Positions 58,525 through 64,000 of a stretch of 64,000 nt of DNA are shown here, one piece after another. The position numbers were made by a program, and so were the translations under genes. The DNA lies in contig WTPW01000781.1 in NCBI GenBank assembly GCA_009809945.1, forward strand, positions 164,432 to 228,431. The letters run 5' to 3'. Under the pieces are notes generated by a model. It had not been told where the DNA came from. It ran no database searches and saw only the letters and a list, made by a program, of their open reading frames with translations. Source of the DNA: Gigaspora margarita. Lineage: Eukaryota > Glomeromycota > Glomeromycetes > Diversisporales > Gigasporaceae. Every line of letters begins with the position of its first letter. The stretch's first letter is position 1.

Positions 58525-58685
58525 ATGTTGCTTATACGTAAAAGGCATGCAATTACATTCAAACATTAGCAAATATGAATGATCAGATGAATATCAGATA
58601 TATGGGCTTGGTTACTGTTAAGAATACAGGATTGGCATTGAAGAGGATAAAAAGAATATATCCAAAAATTAGCTTAACTTGTGAA
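58525..58685 (+). pseudogene. Possible Sel1-repeat relic
   Basis: A short stretch reads GLGYC followed by IGIEEDKKN, the GIG.E.D.K signature of a Sel1-like unit, with a stop between them. Only one unit is visible, so the call is tentative. Confidence 0.45.
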
Positions 58686-58689
58686 CTCG

Positions 58690-59140
58690 ATTTGCTGATT
58701 TAATTCTATCAGTTTAAGGGTAGAGTTAACGTAATAGGGCAAATTAGTGTAGATCATTGCTAAATTTTTTTTTATATATGATAAAATTAATAAGACGCCA
58801 TATTGCTTATTAATGTTTATATATATATATATAAAATAAGCCACAATATATAAATATTGGGCAACATAATTACTAAAAATTACATAAAAAATTATAAATA
58901 GCTAGTAAGAAAAGTCATAAAAGTCGATTCCAAATTTTCGGGTAAAACATTATGCAGTATGTCGATTATTTTGGAATTTTATTCGTATACTAGAACATAT
59001 TTCTACAGTTTGTAATATATAAATACTAAATTGTTTCATGTATATATATATCGGGCATAGAGAAAATAAAGTATATATATGCGTTTAACGAAGATACTTC
59101 GCGTGTATAGGTGTACCTCACGAAATATGTTATATCGTAG
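58690..59140. other. Intergenic DNA
   Basis: AT-rich with an (AT)n run near 58821. No gene seen. Confidence 0.4.
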
Positions 59141-59145
59141 TAATG

Positions 59146-59163
59146 TTCTAGAATATTCAAGAA
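59146..59163 (+). promoter_or_regulatory. Perfect four-unit heat-shock-element-like palindrome
   Basis: TTCTAGAATATTCAAGAA fits TTCnnGAAnnTTCnnGAA exactly. No intact gene lies within several kb, so it may be a promoter relic or chance. Confidence 0.35.
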
Positions 59164-59224
59164 TACAAAAATGATGATCACTTGATGATTATGTGGTACC
59201 AAAAATTTAGCCACATTTTACTTA

Positions 59225-60400
59225 TGATCATCGGTATAATTTAACTCTATCCTTAATTCCGTTGAATAATAGTCTTTATACTCATAGACTGAATGAAATG
59301 ATTAATGATGAACAATTTGAAAGGCTTATGTGATGGTATGTAAGGGAGCCTACTTTTATCACCTGATTTTCTAGGGGGGGGGTCAAAAATTTTGAAAATT
59401 ACATATAAATACCTGATAATTTTCATATATAAAGGTAGGGGGGGTAGGGCTACTAGTAAACCGAAATCAGGTAATAAAAGTAGACGCCCTAATGGTAAAT
59501 GAGTCTTTATGTTTTTGGTTTTGTGAACTTTATTTGCTGATTCTAATTCCGTTGATTACTAAACAATCTTTATATTCATGAACTGAGACTAAGTGGAATG
59601 ATTAATGCAAATGAAATGAATTCGCCAATTAATGTCTTTACGTTTATTAATGGTAAATAAGTATATATGTTTGTTAACTTTATTTTCTGATTCTAATTCT
59701 ACTGATTACTAAATGATCTTTATATCCATGGACTGATTAATACGAATTCACCAATTAATGTCTTTATGTTGATTAATGGTAAATAAGTATTTGTGTTTTT
59801 GGGTTGTTAACTTGATTTCTAATTATAGTTTTGCTAATTATATGCTCACGAAATGATTAAGGCGAATGAAACAATTTGAAAGGCTTTATGTATTGGTGTA
59901 TGTTCTTGGTTTGTAAATTTATTTATTGATTCTAATTCCACTGATTACTAAACGGTCTTAATCTATATCCATGTACTGAGTGAAATGATTAATACAAATG
60001 AAACAAATTTACCGTTTAATGTCTTTACTTGATTAATGGTAAATAGTATTTATGTTTTGGTTTGTTAACTTGATTTTCTGATTCTAATTCTATTGATTAC
60101 TACAGTACTAAACAGGCTTTATGCTCATGGACTGTAATGCGAATAACACGAATTCTATTGATTAATGGTCTGTATGCTGATTATTGTGAATGAAATGATT
60201 TGAATGGCTTTAATGGTAAATAAGTGTTTATGTTCTATTTATGTTTTGTTTATGTTCTTGGTTTGTGAACTTGATTTATTGATTCTATTGTAATTCCATG
60301 ATTACTAAATGATCTTTGTTTTCGAACTGAATGAAATGGTTAATGCGAATGGAACCTTATGTTAATTAATGCGAATAATAGTATTATCTGGCAATTTATG
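59225..60400 (+). repeat. Degenerate tandem array, unit ~150-170 bp
   Basis: About six or seven diverged units share TTGATTCTAATTCCACTGAT, ACTAAATGATCTTTATA, TGAATGAAATGATTAATG and TTAATGGTAAATAAGT. A MITE of about 150 bp interrupts the first unit. Not coding. Confidence 0.8.
59341..59492. mobile_element. Small MITE in the tandem array
   Basis: Inverted ends AGGGAGCCTACTTTTATCAC (left) and an imperfect inverse ending TAGACGCCCTAA, with CCTGATTT blocks continuing the arms. The exact duplication was not resolved. Confidence 0.7.
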
Positions 60401-60543
60401 ATCATGATTGGTAAGGAGTTGTCAACTGAGTTTTAATTCGAGTAAACGTGTTATTTCGTAACATATAAAAAAATAACAGAAGCATAATCATAAGAGTTTG
60501 TCAGATAAAATACTTTATGTAATGGAATGTAATAGTAAATAAT

Positions 60544-60644
60544 CAGGGATGGCATATCACTATGTCCGATTGGTTTCAATTTTTTTAATTGGACATATGT
60601 TCAAAAAAACTGAAACCAATTGGACATAGTGACATGCATCCCTG
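60544..60644. mobile_element. 101-bp hairpin hAT-type MITE
   Basis: Ends CAGGGATGGCATATCACTAT and inverse ATAGTGACATGCATCCCTG, with an exact 8-bp duplication TAAATAAT (60536-60543 and 60645-60652). The arms continue almost to the centre. Confidence 0.93.
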
Positions 60645-60760
60645 TAAATAATATAATTATGTTCTTGGCTTATGAATTTGATTTTCTGATTCTGCTATAA
60701 TTCCACCGATGGATATAATTGGGTTGGAATTATTTGTGTTTTGGTTAGATTTTGTTTAGG

Positions 60761-61566
60761 CCAAAGTTGGCGCCGAAACCCTTTTGTGCCAATCCGAAAG
60801 TTTCAGGTTTCGGATTATAGTTTTCAAAACCTTATCAGAAACTCGCAAAACCTCATTTGAAACCTGAAACCTCACCTGAACACCAAAAACTACCCAAACT
60901 TCTATATACATTGTATTATATATTTCTTTCAATTATACATCTAATGCACTAATGTATGCTATGTATCTCTTCAATATACATCAATCGCAATGATGTATGT
61001 TATATATATCTCCTTAAAGAATTCAATAAAATTAGAATATCTAGTGTTATTTGGGCTGAAATGCATCCAACAATTTATTGCATGCATGCAGTCCTTTTGT
61101 TGTATACAACATGAAAGGCATAATTCCGGAGTTTATATTCTGACATTCAAGTTTGCTTTTGCAAGCATCAGTTTTTTTTTACTTACTACGTAAAAACTGG
61201 ATACAATATCAAGTAATAATAGGTAATAGTACATCCATATCTATTAATAATCGAATTGATAAATTACCACAGAATTTAATAAATTGTCAGTATCAACAGG
61301 CTTCAAATACCTATCGATTCTTCATTGGCAATTTTTTTCTATCGTCCCAGAATTTTGAACCAGTTGTACTAATGGTATGATATTAAAAATAAGTTGACAA
61401 GCTTTAAAAAAACCTGAACAAACTGAGGCAGTGAAAAAAAATTGCCATAAAAAATTTTATTTTTTGCGTTTCAGATTATAGTTTTGGGGAAAATCTAAAA
61501 CTAGTTTCAGATTAGAACCTTTCCGAAACTAGTTTCAGATAGGTTTTGTTTTGCCTCCAACTTTGG
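60761..61566. mobile_element. Probable ~800-bp DNA element with CCAAAGTTGG ends
   Basis: The left CCAAAGTTGGCGCCGAAACC and the right inverse CTCCAACTTTGG are inverted ends. Subterminal CGGATTATAGTTTT and CAGATTATAGTTTT blocks are in direct orientation. Open frames of 60-75 codons inside look like chance. Confidence 0.6.
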
Positions 61567-61899
61567 TTTGGTGTAAGGTTAGGAAGAATGTATATTAGGG
61601 TTAAGGCAAAAACGTATATTAGGGTAAGAGTTAAAGCAAAAAAGTATATATAGTTAAAGTTAGATATTAAATCCTTTGACTGGTACAAAGTTTAATTTAA
61701 TGTATGAATTTATATATAATATTAAAAACTTCATAGTTTTTAATATGCTATAACTATCGGGTACAAATAAGAATTTATATAAAAATTTGGATAAAAAACT
61801 TTTATCATAAAAATTTATATAATTTGATTCTAGTGCATTATATTAGAGTTAACTATGTCAAAAGTAGTTTATATTTAATATCTTCTGAACAATACCAAC

Positions 61900-63630
61900 A
61901 ATCTTTATTTATTTGCTACGAAACCAATATAACCAGTTTCGTGTCTTGACTCGATCATATGAATCTTCTACTATTCCATTAACTACTATCTTTTGAGAAA
62001 TAATTGTTGAAGTTGGTGAGTATCGTTGAAATAATATTACTTGGCGAACTAGACCCAAATAACCATCTCTTGTAATGCATGTTTAGCAAGTTCTTTTGCC
62101 TTTAGAGCTTTTGGTCTCCAATCTGAGTTATAAACACATAACTGATCATAGCCCCGGGCTCTTGCTCTAGCATTATTTGCATGAAAAAATATATCGACTA
62201 TATCATTTGGTCCTATATCTGCATTTAAATAATTGAGAACTTCTTCGATAACATGTAAGATTCTCTCTATTTCATTTGTTACATTTATTTGTTGAACTTT
62301 TGTTAGTTATACGTCTTTGATAGTTATCACACCGATTACATGAATTATATGAATCTTGTAATACATCCCAAGAATGATAACATAATAGCATATAGTGACG
62401 ACATTCATATATTTCATTCAGATAATACATAACTTCAAATAGTTTTTGTTAGGCATCTAATAATCTTTTGTTTCTGTTTAAGATAGCAATCTTGCTTGTA
62501 TCCATATTGAATTCTAGTTGACTATAAAATAATTTAATTATATTATAATTTCAGCTTAATTAAAAAATATTATTTATTTTTACCTTTCTTTTTTTCTAAA
62601 AATAATTATAGAATTAGTATGTAAAACACATTGTGAAAAATAAACTATAGTAGTAGCATTACTGCCATTTCTTTCTGCACGTCCAGTTTCTTGAATAAGA
62701 TTTGCTAAAAAGTTATATTATAATAAGATTTGCTTTAACAAAAGAAAAGTATTTGAAAATATCACTTACTAATACTTTTGGAAAAGGTATAATGAATTAT
62801 CAATTTGACTTCAGGCATATCAATGCCCTTTCCAAAAGCACTAGTAGCAATCATTATCTGAATTTGATTGTTTTGCCATTGAGACAGAGAGTATTTACGG
62901 GGTTCTTTAGATAGATCTTCATAATATATGCTCTCAATAATGGATCTATTTTTTTTTCTAAAGCAGTTAAGATTTCTTCACATTTAAATGGAGTTGAACA
63001 ATATACAATACATTTTGCAATGTCAATTTTTTTAATTTCTTCAATCATGTTTATAATATTTTCATCTTTAAAATCTTTTTTAGACCGAACTTCATAAGAA
63101 ATTTCAAGTCGAGAAAATCACCTGTTCGAACTATTTCTAAATTATTACCGGTATATAAAATATTCAAATTAGATATAATATCATTAAATTCAAATTGTGA
63201 ACAAGTTACTATAAGCATCATAATTGGTGCATTAGGATAAAGCTTTTTTAAACATCTGAGTTGTCCCCAAGCTGGGCTAAATAAATAAAGTAAAAACATT
63301 TAAAATAGTTATAGAAATTAGATACTTTAATTAATTTATTTACCGAAAATGAGCATATTCAAGAATGTAGTATACTTCATCAATTACAATTCGCAATCCA
63401 TAGGTTTGTTATATGCATATTAAAAATGAATGAAATCCTATATTTTTTCATGTTTTTCTGGAGTTATAAATATTATTTTTATAAACCCTGAAACTATTTT
63501 TTTGAAAATCTTTTCTTGTAAAATAGGAGATTGTTCTGTATATGAACCATACAAGGTATACCAAATTTTGTTAATTTTGCCTATTAAGGCCGCGCATATA
63601 AATAAAATTGATTCTCGTAACTCGGCCGGG
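61900..63630 (-). pseudogene. Decayed RecQ-like DNA helicase
   Basis: Minus-strand blocks in RecQ order are: QSPILQEKIFKKIVSGF and FITPEKHEK (about 63450-63560, motif Ia/Ib region), DEVYYILEYAHFR (about 63344-63390, the DEVH box with Tyr for His), PAWGQLRCLKKLYP (63240-63276), then the second RecA lobe IVYCSTPFKCEEIL (62970-63030), LIQETGRAERNGSNATTIVYFS (62640-62710, motif VI), and a Cys-rich stretch with CNRCDN (about 62320-62400) matching the RecQ zinc region. The Walker A block was not seen. Two GT-AG introns can still be recognised (63277-63343 and about 62523-62584), so this is a DNA-level duplicate and not a retrocopy. Several stops and frameshifts show it is dead. RecQ-like genes are multicopy in these fungi. 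Confidence 0.85.
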
Positions 63631-63639
63631 TGGATTTTT

Positions 63640-64000
63640 TAAAAAAGTCAAATGTTATTTTATATTGATATATATAATTTTTAGGCTGTACTATACATAT
63701 TCATATCCAGGGAAATTAAGATCAGGGGCAAATCTCTTCCCAGTTACACAGATCATACATATACAATCCCTTTTTTTTTGTTTACATCTTGTAATTTTTT
63801 TTGTGCCATCCTTTACTTCAAGACTTGTGCTTCTTTTCGTTGCTGGAATCATCATTTACTGGTACCTCTTTTCGTTGCTAGCATCGTTGTCGCCTCTTTT
63901 CGTCATTCATGTCCTCTTTTCATCGCTCATGCTATATCTTTTCGTATGCTTCTTTGGACCTAGTGTTAATTCAGAAATCAGAACTACAAAAAAAAAAGAA
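63640..64000. other. Window end
   Basis: Imperfect repeats of CTCTTTTCGTTGCT at 63830-63940. No gene recognised; the last open frame is low-complexity. Confidence 0.4.

Noticed and set aside
60990-61380. Two overlapping open frames of 67-75 codons
   Set aside because: Inside a probable DNA element, low complexity, no recognisable domain.

Overview
Organism. The window looks like the genome of an arbuscular mycorrhizal fungus (Glomeromycotina, Rhizophagus/Gigaspora type). The grounds are a very AT-rich background, short GT-AG introns, only two intact protein genes in 64 kb, and decayed copies of gene families that are hugely expanded in these fungi (Sel1-repeat proteins, tyrosine-kinase-like kinases, RecQ-like helicases, MULE transposases). 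Family assignments come from reading the translated sequence by eye; no database search was possible.

Intact genes. (1) An eight-exon + strand gene (9193-13648, 1154 aa predicted) encodes a Sec7 plus PH-domain Arf guanine-nucleotide exchange factor resembling yeast Syt1. (2) A seven-exon + strand gene (46219-48214, 477 aa predicted) encodes an AAAP-family (AVT-type) amino-acid transporter. All splice junctions proposed here keep frame and use GT..AG. The two genes are about 32 kb apart and show no functional link.

Decayed genes. These are Sel1-repeat relics (about 4.8-5.1 and 58.5-58.7 kb), a large repetitive-family gene with a RING-like finger (25.1-29.3 kb), a TKL-type protein kinase (40.0-40.75 kb), a RecQ-like helicase on the minus strand (61.9-63.6 kb) and a MULE transposase (54.0-56.5 kb). 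There is also a fossil of a positive-strand RNA virus polymerase on the minus strand (43.6-44.24 kb), the most unexpected item in the window.

Mobile DNA. Nearly everything else is transposon debris. It includes at least twelve hAT-type MITEs, most with exact or near-exact 8-bp target duplications, and one set is nested three deep (41.99-43.31 kb). A TA-flanked mariner-like MITE family with a GAAAATAAGC terminal core has about six copies. There is a 5-kb MULE with terminal inverted repeats, two LINE 3' ends with 15-16 bp target duplications, several tRNA-headed SINEs (one with a 62-nt A tail), an old A-rich LINE, a pogo-like transposase relic and several large foldback repeats. In two foldbacks one arm keeps the empty site of a MITE that sits in the other arm.

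Layout. 1-9 kb: AT-rich repeats and MITEs. 9.2-13.6 kb: Arf-GEF gene. 14-25 kb: foldbacks, SINEs and a LINE end. 25-29.4 kb: MITE-riddled pseudogene. 29.6-39.5 kb: foldbacks, duplicated AT-rich units and LINE relics. 40-44.3 kb: kinase relic, foldback, nested MITEs and virus fossil. 45-48.4 kb: microsatellite and transporter gene. 49-52.6 kb: minisatellite, MITE, foldback and transposase relic. 52.6-57.7 kb: MULE. 57.8-61.6 kb: hairpin MITEs and a degenerate tandem array. 61.9-63.6 kb: RecQ relic.
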